Shown one piece after another: positions 16,899 to 25,511 of a stretch of 64,000 nt of DNA. This DNA comes from Bradyrhizobium sp. 1 (lineage in GTDB: Bacteria; Pseudomonadota; Alphaproteobacteria; Rhizobiales; Xanthobacteraceae): NCBI RefSeq assembly GCF_023073315.1, contig NZ_JADPJH010000034.1, positions 515,343 through 579,342 of the forward strand, in the 5' to 3' direction. Position numbers and translations under genes: made by a program. The notes beneath the pieces are model-generated. The model saw only the letters and a list, made by a program, of their open reading frames with translations, did not search any database and was not told the DNA's origin. How positions within the stretch are numbered: the stretch's first letter is position 1; each line of letters starts with the position of its first letter.

Positions 16899-18488
16899 AT
16901 GAGAATTGTCCGTTTCCTGCGGCACCCGTTGGCGCTGCTCGCAGCCGTGCCGCTGATGACCGCGCTGCTGTCGGGCTGCGGCGGGCCAGGGCCGCAATTC
17001 ACGATCCTCTCGGGCTCGGAGAACGACATCCTCGAACCGCTGGTGCAGGAGTTCTGCAAGTCGCGCAATGTGACCTGCACCATGCGCTATCAGGGCTCGC
17101 TCGACATTGCGCTTGCGCTGAAGGCCGGCGATCCCGGCGCCGACGCGGTCTGGCCGGCCGCCTCGATCTGGATCGACATGTTCGACACCACCAGGCGCGT
17201 GAAGATGGTGAAGTCGATCGTACAGATGCCCGTTATCCTCGGCGTCCGCCGTTCCAAGGCGGAGTCACTTGGCTGGATCGGCGCCAAGGTCACCGCCAAG
17301 GACATCCTCGCCGCGGTCGAGGGCGGCAAGCTGAAATTCCTGATGACCTCGGCGACCCAGTCGAATTCGGGAGCCGCGGCCTATCTCGCAATGCTGGCGG
17401 CCGGCATCGGCAAGCCCGACCTGATCGAGGCCGGCGATCTCGACAAGCCCGAGGTGCTGGCAACGGCGCGCGGCCTGCTGAAGGGCGTTGAGCGCAGCGC
17501 AGGCTCGAGCGGCTGGCTCGCCGATCTCTACCGCGACGGCGAGCGCAGCGGCGCACATTACCAGGCGATCTGGAACTACGAAGCCGTCATCAAGGAAACC
17601 AACGACAGGCTGATCGCCGACAATCACGAACCGCTCTATGCGATCTATCCCGCCGACGGCGTGGCCGTCGCCGATTCGCCGCTCGGCTTCGTCGATCGCG
17701 GCCGCGGCAAGGACGTCGAAGGCTTCTTCACTGGCCTGCAGGCCTTCCTGCTGAGCGGCGACGCGCAAGGCAGGATCGCCAAGACCGGCCGGCGCGTCGA
17801 GATCGGCCGCGCCACGCCGCTTGCCGCCGATCCAAAAACCAATCTCGATCCATCGCGGCCGGTGACCGTGATCCGGCCGCCGGAGCCGGCGGTGATCCAG
17901 AAGGCGCTGCTGATCTATCAGGAGGCGCTGCGCCGGCCGTCGCTGACCGCGCTGTGCCTGGATGTTTCCGGCAGCATGCAAGGCGCCGGCGAGACCAGCT
18001 TGCTCGACGCCATGCGCTTCCTGCTCACACCCGCGCGGACGCGTGAGGTGCTGGTGCAATGGACGAAGTCTGATCAGATTCTGATCCTGCCATTCAGCGA
18101 TCATGTTCTGTGGACGGCGCGCGCCAGCGGTGAAGACAGCGAGCAGACCGGCCTGCTCGCGCGCGCGCTCGAATTGCGTGCCAACGGCGGCACCGATTTC
18201 TATACCTGCGGCGCGCAGGCGCTCGCCTTGATGAAGCCGATGCTCCAGGACGGCCAGCATCTGCCGGCCATCGTCATCATGACGGATGGCAAGAGCCAGG
18301 GATCGATGTCGACATTCGAAAGCGCCTGGCGTGTGGACGGACACCGTGTACCGGTGTTCGGCGTGACGTTCGGCGCCGAGGTCGATCGTGCCCAGCTCGA
18401 CAATCTGGCAAAGTTGACCGGAGGCCGCGTGTTCGACGGCAGCAAGAGTCTCACCGACGCGTTCCGCGCCGTACGAGGGTACAACTGA
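16899..18488 (+). CDS. Lipoprotein with substrate-binding domain fused to a VWA domain
   Basis: A 529-residue exported protein. The lipobox LLSGC places the lipidated cysteine at residue 27. Residues about 35-300 form a periplasmic type II solute-binding fold of the molybdate/sulfate kind (FTILSGSENDILEPLVQEFC, SNSGAAAYLAMLAAG). Residues about 345-525 form a von Willebrand A domain with the metal-site motif DVSGS at 355-359, a downstream threonine (GGTDFYT) and TDGKS. Such VWA domains bind a partner through a divalent metal. The pairing with TelA and XpaC suggests a sensor or scaffold at the cell envelope that couples ligand binding to stress response. The stop codon abuts the start of the next gene (TGA-ATG). 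Confidence 0.85.
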   Translation: MRIVRFLRHPLALLAAVPLMTALLSGCGGPGPQFTILSGSENDILEPLVQEFCKSRNVTCTMRYQGSLDIALALKAGDPGADAVWPAASIWIDMFDTTRRVKMVKSIVQMPVILGVRRSKAESLGWIGAKVTAKDILAAVEGGKLKFLMTSATQSNSGAAAYLAMLAAGIGKPDLIEAGDLDKPEVLATARGLLKGVERSAGSSGWLADLYRDGERSGAHYQAIWNYEAVIKETNDRLIADNHEPLYAIYPADGVAVADSPLGFVDRGRGKDVEGFFTGLQAFLLSGDAQGRIAKTGRRVEIGRATPLAADPKTNLDPSRPVTVIRPPEPAVIQKALLIYQEALRRPSLTALCLDVSGSMQGAGETSLLDAMRFLLTPARTREVLVQWTKSDQILILPFSDHVLWTARASGEDSEQTGLLARALELRANGGTDFYTCGAQALALMKPMLQDGQHLPAIVIMTDGKSQGSMSTFESAWRVDGHRVPVFGVTFGAEVDRAQLDNLAKLTGGRVFDGSKSLTDAFRAVRGYN

Positions 18489-19145
18489 ATGGCCGCAATG
18501 CCATCCGGGCTTGGCTGGATCGCCGGTGGAGTGGCGGCCGCGGTGCTGCTGCCGTCGCTGGCGATCGGTCTCGCCATGCCGTTCTGGATCGCGCTTGCGA
18601 TCAGCGCGGCCGCGGGTGGCGGCATCGTCGTTGCACTGGCGCCGAGGAACCGGTTTGCCGCGCTGGAAGCCAGTGGCGTCGCGCGCGGCAAGATCGAGTT
18701 CGCAAACGAGCTGCTCGCCGAAGCCGAGCCGCTGGCCGAGCAAATGGAGCATACCGCGTCCGCAATCCGCACCCGCGCGGTCGCCGATCGCATCCGTCAT
18801 CTGGTGACGATCGCTCGCGACATCTTCGCTGCCATCGAGCGCGATCCGCTGCGGCTCGACCGGGTGCGACGGTTCCTGACCTATTACCTGCCGCGTGCGG
18901 CCGAGATCGCCGAAGCATATCGCGCGCTGGAGAAGAGCACTGTGCCCGACACCGCGCGGCTTGCCGCCACCGGCGACATGATCGACCGGCTGGACGTTGC
19001 CTTCACCCGCTATGCCGCCAATCTCCAGGACGCCGACCTCGACAAGCTGGACATCGAGCTGAAGCTGTTGAAAAGCTCGCTCGACGAGGATCTCGGGCCA
19101 GCGCAACGGGCCGCCCCGGTCGAGACCAAGAGAGGAACTTCCTGA
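18489..19145 (+). CDS. XpaC-like membrane protein (5-bromo-4-chloroindolyl phosphate hydrolysis family)
   Basis: A 218-residue protein with two hydrophobic helices at the N-terminus (GLGWIAGGVAAAVLLPSLAIGLAMPFWIALAISAA, broken by Pro). A soluble helical domain follows, with RHLVTIARDIFAAIERDPLRLDRVRRFLTYYLPRAAEIAEAY. That last block resembles the XpaC family, which sits beside telA-like genes in Bacillus. The assignment rests on that block plus the neighbourhood. It begins directly after the previous stop and shares a base with the next start (TGATG), so the four genes form one translational unit. Catalysis is unproven for the family. Confidence 0.65.
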   Translation: MAAMPSGLGWIAGGVAAAVLLPSLAIGLAMPFWIALAISAAAGGGIVVALAPRNRFAALEASGVARGKIEFANELLAEAEPLAEQMEHTASAIRTRAVADRIRHLVTIARDIFAAIERDPLRLDRVRRFLTYYLPRAAEIAEAYRALEKSTVPDTARLAATGDMIDRLDVAFTRYAANLQDADLDKLDIELKLLKSSLDEDLGPAQRAAPVETKRGTS

Positions 19146-20254
19146 TGGCTATCTCGCGCCGCGCCTTCGGCATCGGTCTTGTCGCCGCGAGCGCGGCAGC
19201 AACCGGCGGCTACGTTTATCTGCGCGAGCATCCCGAGATCGCCGGCCGCTTCGGCGAAGCCAAGCGGCTGTTCGGCTTTGCCGGTGGCGAGAAGGAAGGT
19301 TTTCTCGCGAATGCGCGCGTCAAGAATGTGCTGGAGCGCCGCTTCGGACTGATCCTCGACGGCCGCCGCGCCGGCTCGGTCGAAATGGTCCGCGAGCGCG
19401 CGCTGCTCGACCAGAAACCCCAATTCCTGTGGCCGTCGTCCTCCGTGCTGGTCGAAGTGGCGCGGTCGTCGGGCGTCAAGATCTCGCGCGACCAGGTGAT
19501 CTTCAACTCGCCAATCGTGCTCTATTCCTGGGATCGCATTGCCGAGGGCCTGGTGAAGGGCGGCATCGCCCAGCCTGCCGGCGGGCCGCGCTACACGGTA
19601 GATCTATCGAAGCTGCTCAAAGCCATCATCGCCGGCGAAAACTGGTCTTCGATCGGCGTCGCGGACCTGTTCGGTCGCGCCCGCGTGGTCTCGACCGACC
19701 CGAACAAGTCCAATTCGGGCTTCATGTTCGCTGGCCTTGCGGCGAGCCTGTTGTCGGGCGACGTGGTGATGCCGGAGACGCTGAGCAAGATCGACGGCGA
19801 TGTCGCCACCATCTTCCGTCGCATGGGTTTCAAGCCGCCGTCGTCGGGCAAATTGTTCGACGACTATGTCGCCGGCGGCCCGGGCGCGCAGCCGCTGATC
19901 GTCGGCTATGAAAACCAGCTCGTCGAATGGGTGCTCCAGGACGCGGAGCGCTGGAAACGGCTCGAGGCCAATGCGCCGGCCAAGCCCGTCATCCTCTACC
20001 CGCAGCCCACGGTGTTCTCGGGCCATCCGCTCATCAGCATCGAGCGCCAGGCCGACGAGCTGATCGAGGCCCTGATGAGCGAGAGCCTGCTCGAAATGGC
20101 CTGGGAAGACCACGGCTTCCGTGGGCCGCTCGGCACCATCGGCAAGGCACGCAACGCATTGTTGCAATCGCGCCTGCTCGAACGGATCGACGCCGTGCTG
20201 CCGATGCCGGATGCGCCTGTGATGTTGGCGCTGCTGGACCGGCTGGCGGCATAG
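19145..20254 (+). CDS. Tat-exported substrate-binding protein of the TelA/XpaC operon
   Basis: A 369-residue protein beginning MAISRRAFGIGLVAASAAATGG, a twin-arginine export signal (SRRAFGIG). The mature part resembles a type II binding protein of the same kind as the N-terminal half of the operon's VWA lipoprotein: SNSGFMFAGLAASLLSG mirrors SNSGAAAYLAMLAAG there. It differs in lacking a VWA domain. Export by Tat suggests folding or cofactor loading before export. It is the last gene of the telA operon and overlaps the upstream gene by one base. The ligand is unknown; an oxyanion would fit the TelA context but is a guess. Confidence 0.7.
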   Translation: MAISRRAFGIGLVAASAAATGGYVYLREHPEIAGRFGEAKRLFGFAGGEKEGFLANARVKNVLERRFGLILDGRRAGSVEMVRERALLDQKPQFLWPSSSVLVEVARSSGVKISRDQVIFNSPIVLYSWDRIAEGLVKGGIAQPAGGPRYTVDLSKLLKAIIAGENWSSIGVADLFGRARVVSTDPNKSNSGFMFAGLAASLLSGDVVMPETLSKIDGDVATIFRRMGFKPPSSGKLFDDYVAGGPGAQPLIVGYENQLVEWVLQDAERWKRLEANAPAKPVILYPQPTVFSGHPLISIERQADELIEALMSESLLEMAWEDHGFRGPLGTIGKARNALLQSRLLERIDAVLPMPDAPVMLALLDRLAA

Positions 20255-20272
20255 GCGGCGGCGTTCCCTCGA

Positions 20273-21727
20273 TTAAAACGATCCCAGCGCTTCGCCCAGC
20301 GCGATCACGGCCACCAGCGCCAGCAGCGACGACACGATACCGACCATCACGATGTCGAAATAGCTGTCACGATGCGTCAGGCCGCAGATCGCGAGCAGGC
20401 TGACCACCGCGCCGTTGTGCGGCAGGATATCCAGCGTCCCCGAGCCGATCACCGCGACGCGGTGCATCAGCGCAAGATCGATGCCGGTGTGCGAGGCAAG
20501 CTCGACATAGGTCGGGCCGAGGGCGTCGAGCGCGATGGTCAGGCCGCCGGACGCGGAGCCGGTCAGCGCCGCAAGGATGTTGGTTGCGACCGCGAGCGAC
20601 ACCAGCGGGCCGCCCTCGATCGCGAGCACCCAGTCGCGCACCGTTTCGAAAGCCGGCAGCCCCGCGATGACCGCGCCGAATCCGACCAGGCTTGCGACGC
20701 TGAGCGCCGGCAGCACCGATGCATTGGCACCGGCGTCCATGGTCTGCCGCAGCGAGGGAAGCCGGGTCCAGTTCAGCACGATGGTCGCGACGATGGCGGC
20801 GCCAAGCGCGACACTGACCGACCATACGCCGGCGACCGCGGCGAGCGATGTTCCACCGAAGCGCTGCTCGCTCAGATACGAAACGTCGAGCCGCGGCAGC
20901 ACCAGCAGCGACATCACGAGATTGACGGCCACGACGACGGCCAGTGGCAGGATGGCGCTCGCCACCGGAGACGCCGCTTCGCTGCGGCGTCCATGCCGGA
21001 TCTCGGCCGGATCGAACTCGCGCGCGGTCGTCGCGCGTTCGCGGACCAGCTCGTCATCGGCAGCGCGTTCGGCCGCGCCCTGCACGTCCTCGCCATACCC
21101 TTCCCCGGCGCGGCGGGCTTTGGCTTCGGCCCGACGCAGCCACCACAATCCTGTCCCGAGCATGATCAGGGAGGCGACGATGCCCAGCCCCGGCGCGGCA
21201 AACGGAGTGGTGCCGAAGAACGGCATCGGGATCGCGTTCTGGATCGATGGCGTGCCCGGCAGAGCGGACATGGTGAAGGTGGATGTGCCCAGCACGATCG
21301 CGGCCGGGATCAGACGCCGCGGAATTGAAGCCGCACGAAACAGCGAGCGCGCCATCGGGACGATGACGAAGAACGCGACGAACAGGCTGACGCCGCCATA
21401 GGTGACCATCGCGCCGGCCAGCACGACCGCGAGGATCACGCGGCGCTCGCCGAGGCGTTGCGCCATAAAGCCCGCCACCGAGGCTACCGCGCCGCTGTCG
21501 TCCATCAGCTTGCCGAAGACGGCGCCGAGCAGGAAGATCGGGAAGAACTGCGCCAGGAAACCGGCCGCATTCGCCATGTAGATTTGCGTCAGATTGGCCA
21601 GCAATGGCTCGCCGCCGAACAGCGCGGCAACAAGTGCGGCGAACGGCGCAAGCAGCAGCACGCTCCAGCCGCGGAAGGCGAACAGGACGAGCAGGCCGAG
21701 GCCGACGAGAATGCCGAGAAGCCCCAC
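20273..21727 (-). CDS. GntP family permease
   Basis: An inner-membrane transporter of 484 residues with some 12 hydrophobic segments. GFLAQFFPIFLLGAVFGKLMDDSGAVASVA and the SALPGTPSIQNAIPMPFFGTT region are typical of the GntP group, which imports gluconate, hydroxybutyrate or similar carboxylates with protons. A charged cytoplasmic loop interrupts the middle (AEAKARRAGEGYGEDVQGAAERAADDE). The gene starts 3 bases after the patatin stop codon, so the two are one operon. Pairing of a patatin-like protein with a GntP permease suggests handling of hydroxybutyrate or another lipid-derived acid; this is inference. It is convergent with the telA operon. Confidence 0.85.
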   Translation of the reverse strand: MGLLGILVGLGLLVLFAFRGWSVLLLAPFAALVAALFGGEPLLANLTQIYMANAAGFLAQFFPIFLLGAVFGKLMDDSGAVASVAGFMAQRLGERRVILAVVLAGAMVTYGGVSLFVAFFVIVPMARSLFRAASIPRRLIPAAIVLGTSTFTMSALPGTPSIQNAIPMPFFGTTPFAAPGLGIVASLIMLGTGLWWLRRAEAKARRAGEGYGEDVQGAAERAADDELVRERATTAREFDPAEIRHGRRSEAASPVASAILPLAVVVAVNLVMSLLVLPRLDVSYLSEQRFGGTSLAAVAGVWSVSVALGAAIVATIVLNWTRLPSLRQTMDAGANASVLPALSVASLVGFGAVIAGLPAFETVRDWVLAIEGGPLVSLAVATNILAALTGSASGGLTIALDALGPTYVELASHTGIDLALMHRVAVIGSGTLDILPHNGAVVSLLAICGLTHRDSYFDIVMVGIVSSLLALVAVIALGEALGSF

Positions 21728-21730
21728 GCC

Positions 21731-22759
21731 TCAGCACTCCGCCAGGAGGACGTCGAGATCGGCCGTCGAACGCTGGCCGACGTCGTTGCCATGTTCGTCG
21801 AGAAACGCCTGCGCCGCCTGACGCCCTTCATCGCGCAGCATCGAGACAAATTCCCATTCAGCATTGAGCTTCGATGACGCGCCGAACTTCGCCAGCATGT
21901 CGCTCTTGACGCGATGCGTTCGCATTTGCGCCCAACGCGCGCCCTCGCCGCTGCCGGGGTCGGCGGCCTGCCGCAGCAGCGCGATCATGCGCAGCTCCTT
22001 CATCAGCGGCGAGTTGAAGGAAATCTCGTTCAACCGATTGAGGATCTCCGCAGCCGTCCTCGGCTGTTCCAGCGTTTCAGTCGGATTGATCTGCACCAGG
22101 ATGGTGTCATGCGCGTCGCTTTCGCGAATGAGCGGCGTGATCGTCGGGTTGCCGGCGAAGCCGCCGTCCCAATAGGGCTCGCCCTCGATCTCGACCGCAC
22201 GGAACATGGTCGGCAGGCAGGCCGATGCCAGCAGCACCTCGGCGGTGATCTCGGCATTGCGGAAGATGCGCCCTCGGCCGGTCCGCACCCGCGTCGCGGT
22301 GATGAACAGTTTGATCGGCGAGCGCGCGAGCCTTGCGAAATCGACGCTCTCGGCCAGAACCTTGCTCAGCGGATTGTATCCGCTCGGATTGAGATCGTAG
22401 GGCGAGAGCACGCGCGACATCAGATCGGTGAGGATGTAGAAGGGCGACGTATCGAGCGTCCAACGTCCCATCAGCCGATCAAGCGGCGAGCGTTGCAGCG
22501 GACTAAAGGCGGCGGTTTTCGACACGCGGCGCCAGTATTTTTCAAGCGCATCGCGCGCGCCTTCGGCGCCACCGGCGGTCCACCCGTCCGCCAGCACCGC
22601 CGCATTCATCGCACCTGCGGATGTTCCGGAGATCGCGACGATGCTGAGCCACTTCTCTTCCAGCAGGCGATCAAGCACGCCCCAGGTGAAGGCACCGTGC
22701 GAACCGCCGCCTTGAAGCGCGAGATCGATCAGTACGGTGTCCCGTTCCATGGGCGGCAC
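21731..22759 (-). CDS. Patatin-like phospholipase family protein
   Basis: A 342-residue serine hydrolase of the patatin type. The oxyanion-hole loop is LQGGGSHGAF at residues 15-24. The nucleophile elbow GTSAG places serine at residue 47, and the catalytic aspartate is D198 in WDGGFAGNP. All elements of the Ser-Asp dyad are therefore present. It has no signal peptide and is probably cytoplasmic. It is the first gene of an operon with the GntP permease. An 11-bp inverted repeat lies just upstream (22778-22807). ATG at 22750 is an alternative start. Confidence 0.88.
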   Translation of the reverse strand: MPPMERDTVLIDLALQGGGSHGAFTWGVLDRLLEEKWLSIVAISGTSAGAMNAAVLADGWTAGGAEGARDALEKYWRRVSKTAAFSPLQRSPLDRLMGRWTLDTSPFYILTDLMSRVLSPYDLNPSGYNPLSKVLAESVDFARLARSPIKLFITATRVRTGRGRIFRNAEITAEVLLASACLPTMFRAVEIEGEPYWDGGFAGNPTITPLIRESDAHDTILVQINPTETLEQPRTAAEILNRLNEISFNSPLMKELRMIALLRQAADPGSGEGARWAQMRTHRVKSDMLAKFGASSKLNAEWEFVSMLRDEGRQAAQAFLDEHGNDVGQRSTADLDVLLAEC

Positions 22760-22777
22760 TCACGCAACTGAAATTCA

Positions 22778-22807
22778 AATTCGACATGATGTGGAACATG
22801 TCGAATT
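22778..22807. repeat. Perfect 11-bp inverted repeat between serA and the patatin gene
   Basis: AATTCGACATG (22778-22788) and CATGTCGAATT (22797-22807) are separated by 8 bases. It lies 54 bases after the serA stop and 18 bases before the patatin start, both on the minus strand. It could be an operator for the patatin-gntP operon or a 3' hairpin of serA; the absence of a T tract favours an operator. Confidence 0.55.
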
Positions 22808-22860
22808 CGACCGCAGTGTGGGAGCAATAGCCGCAGAATGCAACCGGAACGTGGGCCAGT

Positions 22861-24105
22861 TTAGTGTTCGAACACCAGTCGCGCGCCGACCGTGCCGTCG
22901 AGGGCGCTGATCTGCGCGAGCAGCGTCGCCGAATCCTGCCCCGCGAGATCGGCGTCGAGCACGACGTAGCCGAGATCGCCCGCGGTCTCCAGATATTGCG
23001 CGACGATGTTGATGTCGCGCTGGAGGAAGACCTCGTTCAGCCGCCGCAGCATGCCCGGCACGTTGCGATGGACATGGCTGAAGCGCGCGCCGGCGGGGCG
23101 CAGATGCAGCTGCACCTCCGGGAAGTTCACCGCGCCCATGGTCGAGCCCGTGATGAAATAATCGACCAGCTTGCGCGCGACCTCGCCGCCGATGCGCTCC
23201 TGCGCCTCCTCGGTCGAGCCGCCGATATGCGGGGTGAGGATGACGTTGCCGAGGCCCTGCACCGGGCTCTTGAAGCGATGGGCGTTCGAGGACGGCTCGA
23301 CCGGAAACACGTCGATCGCGGCGCCGGCGAGATGGCCGTCGCGTAAAGAGCGAGCGAGCGCATCGAGATCGACCACGGTGCCGCGGCTGTTGTTGATCAG
23401 GAACGAGCCCGGCTTCATCGCCCGCAGCTCGTTTTCGCCGATCATGCCAGCGGTCTCCGGCGTCTCCGGCACGTGCAGGCTGACGACGTCGCTCTGTGCC
23501 AGCAGTTCGTCGAGCTTCTCGACCGGCTCGGTGTTGCCATGGCGGAGCTTGTCGGTGCGGTCGTAATAGATCACGCGCATGCCCATGGCTTCGGCGAGGG
23601 TCGAGAGCTGCGAGCCGATATTGCCATAGCCGATGATGCCGAGCGTGCGGCCCCGCACCTCGCGGCTGCCGGCCGCGGACTTGTCCCAGCCGCCATCATG
23701 CGCCGACACCGAACGTGGAAAGATCTGGCGCAGCAGCATCACGATCTCGCCGATCACGAGCTCGGCAACGCTGCGCGTGTTGGAGAACGGCGCATTGAAC
23801 ACGGGAATGCCGCGCTTGCGCGCCGCCATGAGATCGACCTGGTTGGTGCCCACGCTGAAACAGCCGACCGCGAGCAGCCCATCGGCGGCTTCGAGCACCT
23901 CATCGGTGATCTGGGTGCGCGAGCGGATGCCGAGCAGCGACACGCCCTTGAGCGCCCGGCGTAGATCCTCGCCATCGAGCGCCTTGGTCAGCCGCTCGAC
24001 ATTGGTGAAGCCCGCGCTCCGGAAGATATCGACGGCGCTGTCATTGACGCCTTCGAGCAGTAGTGCCTTCGCGCTCCGCTCAGGGTTTTGGCCTGGGGCT
24101 GGCAT
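22861..24105 (-). CDS. serA: D-3-phosphoglycerate dehydrogenase, short ACT-domain form
   Basis: A 414-residue NAD-dependent dehydrogenase that oxidises 3-phosphoglycerate in the first step of serine synthesis. The Rossmann motif is TLGIIGYGNIGSQL, the catalytic Arg region is NNSRGTVVDLDAL, and the His is in LTPHIGGSTEEAQERIG. The C-terminal part (ARFSHVHRNVPGMLRRLNEVFLQRDINI) is an ACT domain, as in the 410-residue E. coli SerA, which binds serine for feedback control. The start at 24105 has GGAG 5 bases upstream; an upstream start at 24141 is less likely. It is a single gene with no serine-pathway neighbours. Confidence 0.9.
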   Translation of the reverse strand: MPAPGQNPERSAKALLLEGVNDSAVDIFRSAGFTNVERLTKALDGEDLRRALKGVSLLGIRSRTQITDEVLEAADGLLAVGCFSVGTNQVDLMAARKRGIPVFNAPFSNTRSVAELVIGEIVMLLRQIFPRSVSAHDGGWDKSAAGSREVRGRTLGIIGYGNIGSQLSTLAEAMGMRVIYYDRTDKLRHGNTEPVEKLDELLAQSDVVSLHVPETPETAGMIGENELRAMKPGSFLINNSRGTVVDLDALARSLRDGHLAGAAIDVFPVEPSSNAHRFKSPVQGLGNVILTPHIGGSTEEAQERIGGEVARKLVDYFITGSTMGAVNFPEVQLHLRPAGARFSHVHRNVPGMLRRLNEVFLQRDINIVAQYLETAGDLGYVVLDADLAGQDSATLLAQISALDGTVGARLVFEH

Positions 24106-24204
24106 GGAATCTCCATAGGTGACGGCTTTGCCTGAGCACATAGACCGCGGACGGTGCGCAGCACAATAGGGCTTGGATACGGGGAGAAGATGGCGGGGCG
24201 GTAG

Positions 24205-25437
24205 TCAGATGACGTAGAATCCGTGCGTGCCGTCAAGGCGGAGCTGCTCGACAAGGCCATACTCCCAGTCGAGATAGGCCTGCATCGCGCGCTCGGCGAC
24301 GTCGGTGCCTTCGTAGGGCCGCCGGTAGCGGTGGGCCGGGTCGGGCTTCGGCAGCACAAGCGGCGGACTGATCTCGAGCGCGCCGTCATAGCCGCCTTCG
24401 CGCACATAGACCTCCCAGCCCATCTGCGCGAGCCAGGATGCGGTCATGTCGGCGCGGACGCCCTTGTCGTCGGTCAGAAGGATGCGTGCGCCGCGCACCG
24501 GTGCGGCCATGTCGGTCTCCTGGACGAGCTGACCACCCGGATAATGCCGGAAGCCGGGAAGATGGCCGGCGGCATATTCCTCGGCGTCGCGCACGTCGAA
24601 GCGATAGAGCGTGCGATCCGTCTGCGCGACAAGCGCAGTCATCTCGTTTTCGCCGATGCGGCGGACGCCAGCGCGATAGGCGACGTCGCGGGCATTGGCC
24701 GGGCCGCCGTCGAACGGCCCGATCGCGCCGCGCCGGTCAGCACCGTGGTTGAGCGTGTGCCGCGCCAGCGTCCAGCCGATCGTGCCGTTGCGCAGCGCCC
24801 GCACCTTGTTGGGCACGCCGGCATTGATCAGCGACTGGGTGCCGATGATCGAGCGGGTGCGGCCGGCACAGTTGACGATGATGGTGGTCTCAGGATCGGG
24901 CGCCGCCTGCCCTGCCCGCAGCACCAGTTCCGCGCCGGGCACGCTGACCGAGCCCGGGATGTTCATGGTCGCGTATTCGTCGAAGCGGCGGACATCGAGG
25001 ATAGCGATGTTGGCCTTGTCCGCGATCAGTTTTGCGACCTCATCGGCGCTGAACGACGGCGTGTGCCTGCGCGACTCGACCAGTTCGCCAAAGGCCTTGG
25101 AGTAAGAGTTGACGTCCTCAAACATTTGATAGCCGGCATCGCGCCAGGTTTTCAGTCCGCCGTCGAGCGCGCGAACGTTGGTGTAGCCGAGGGCGACGAG
25201 GCGCTCGGCACCTACGGCGACGAGGCCCTCGCCGTCATCATAGAGTACGATCGCCACGCCCTTGCGCGGCAGCCGCAGCTCGGCTTCGATGTCGATCCGG
25301 TCTGCGGCCATGTTGGCGGCGAACAGCGGATGGCCGGTGGCGAAGCCGGCCTCGTATCTGAGATCGAGCAGCGCGATCTCCTCGCCGAGCAGCAGCGCGC
25401 GGCGGATGTCGGCGGGGGTGACGGTCGGAAGCTTCAT
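24205..25437 (-). CDS. Triple rhodanese-domain sulfurtransferase-like protein
   Basis: A cytoplasmic protein of 410 residues made of three consecutive rhodanese-like domains (about 5-105, 125-235 and 260-360). Only the second keeps the catalytic cysteine, C190 in IVNCAGRTRS. The equivalent loops in the first (VLYDDGEGLVAVG) and third (LLTDDKGVRADMT) domains have Asp instead. The active domain could carry a persulfide for sulfur transfer, and the others probably serve binding. Rhodanese marks are also seen in ILDVRRFDEYATMNIPGSVSVPGAEL. No sulfur-metabolism gene is adjacent. Confidence 0.85.
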   Translation of the reverse strand: MKLPTVTPADIRRALLLGEEIALLDLRYEAGFATGHPLFAANMAADRIDIEAELRLPRKGVAIVLYDDGEGLVAVGAERLVALGYTNVRALDGGLKTWRDAGYQMFEDVNSYSKAFGELVESRRHTPSFSADEVAKLIADKANIAILDVRRFDEYATMNIPGSVSVPGAELVLRAGQAAPDPETTIIVNCAGRTRSIIGTQSLINAGVPNKVRALRNGTIGWTLARHTLNHGADRRGAIGPFDGGPANARDVAYRAGVRRIGENEMTALVAQTDRTLYRFDVRDAEEYAAGHLPGFRHYPGGQLVQETDMAAPVRGARILLTDDKGVRADMTASWLAQMGWEVYVREGGYDGALEISPPLVLPKPDPAHRYRRPYEGTDVAERAMQAYLDWEYGLVEQLRLDGTHGFYVI

Positions 25438-25511
25438 GGCGCGGACCTTGACGAGAGCGAGCCATGGGCTTTTGAACGATTGCGGCGGCCTTGGCTAGCC
25501 TTCGCGTCCGT

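Noticed and set aside
17265..19106. A 613-residue minus-strand open frame opposite the VWA lipoprotein and XpaC-like genes
   Set aside because: It is antisense to a coupled operon with a lipobox, VWA and membrane segments, and is itself without motifs.
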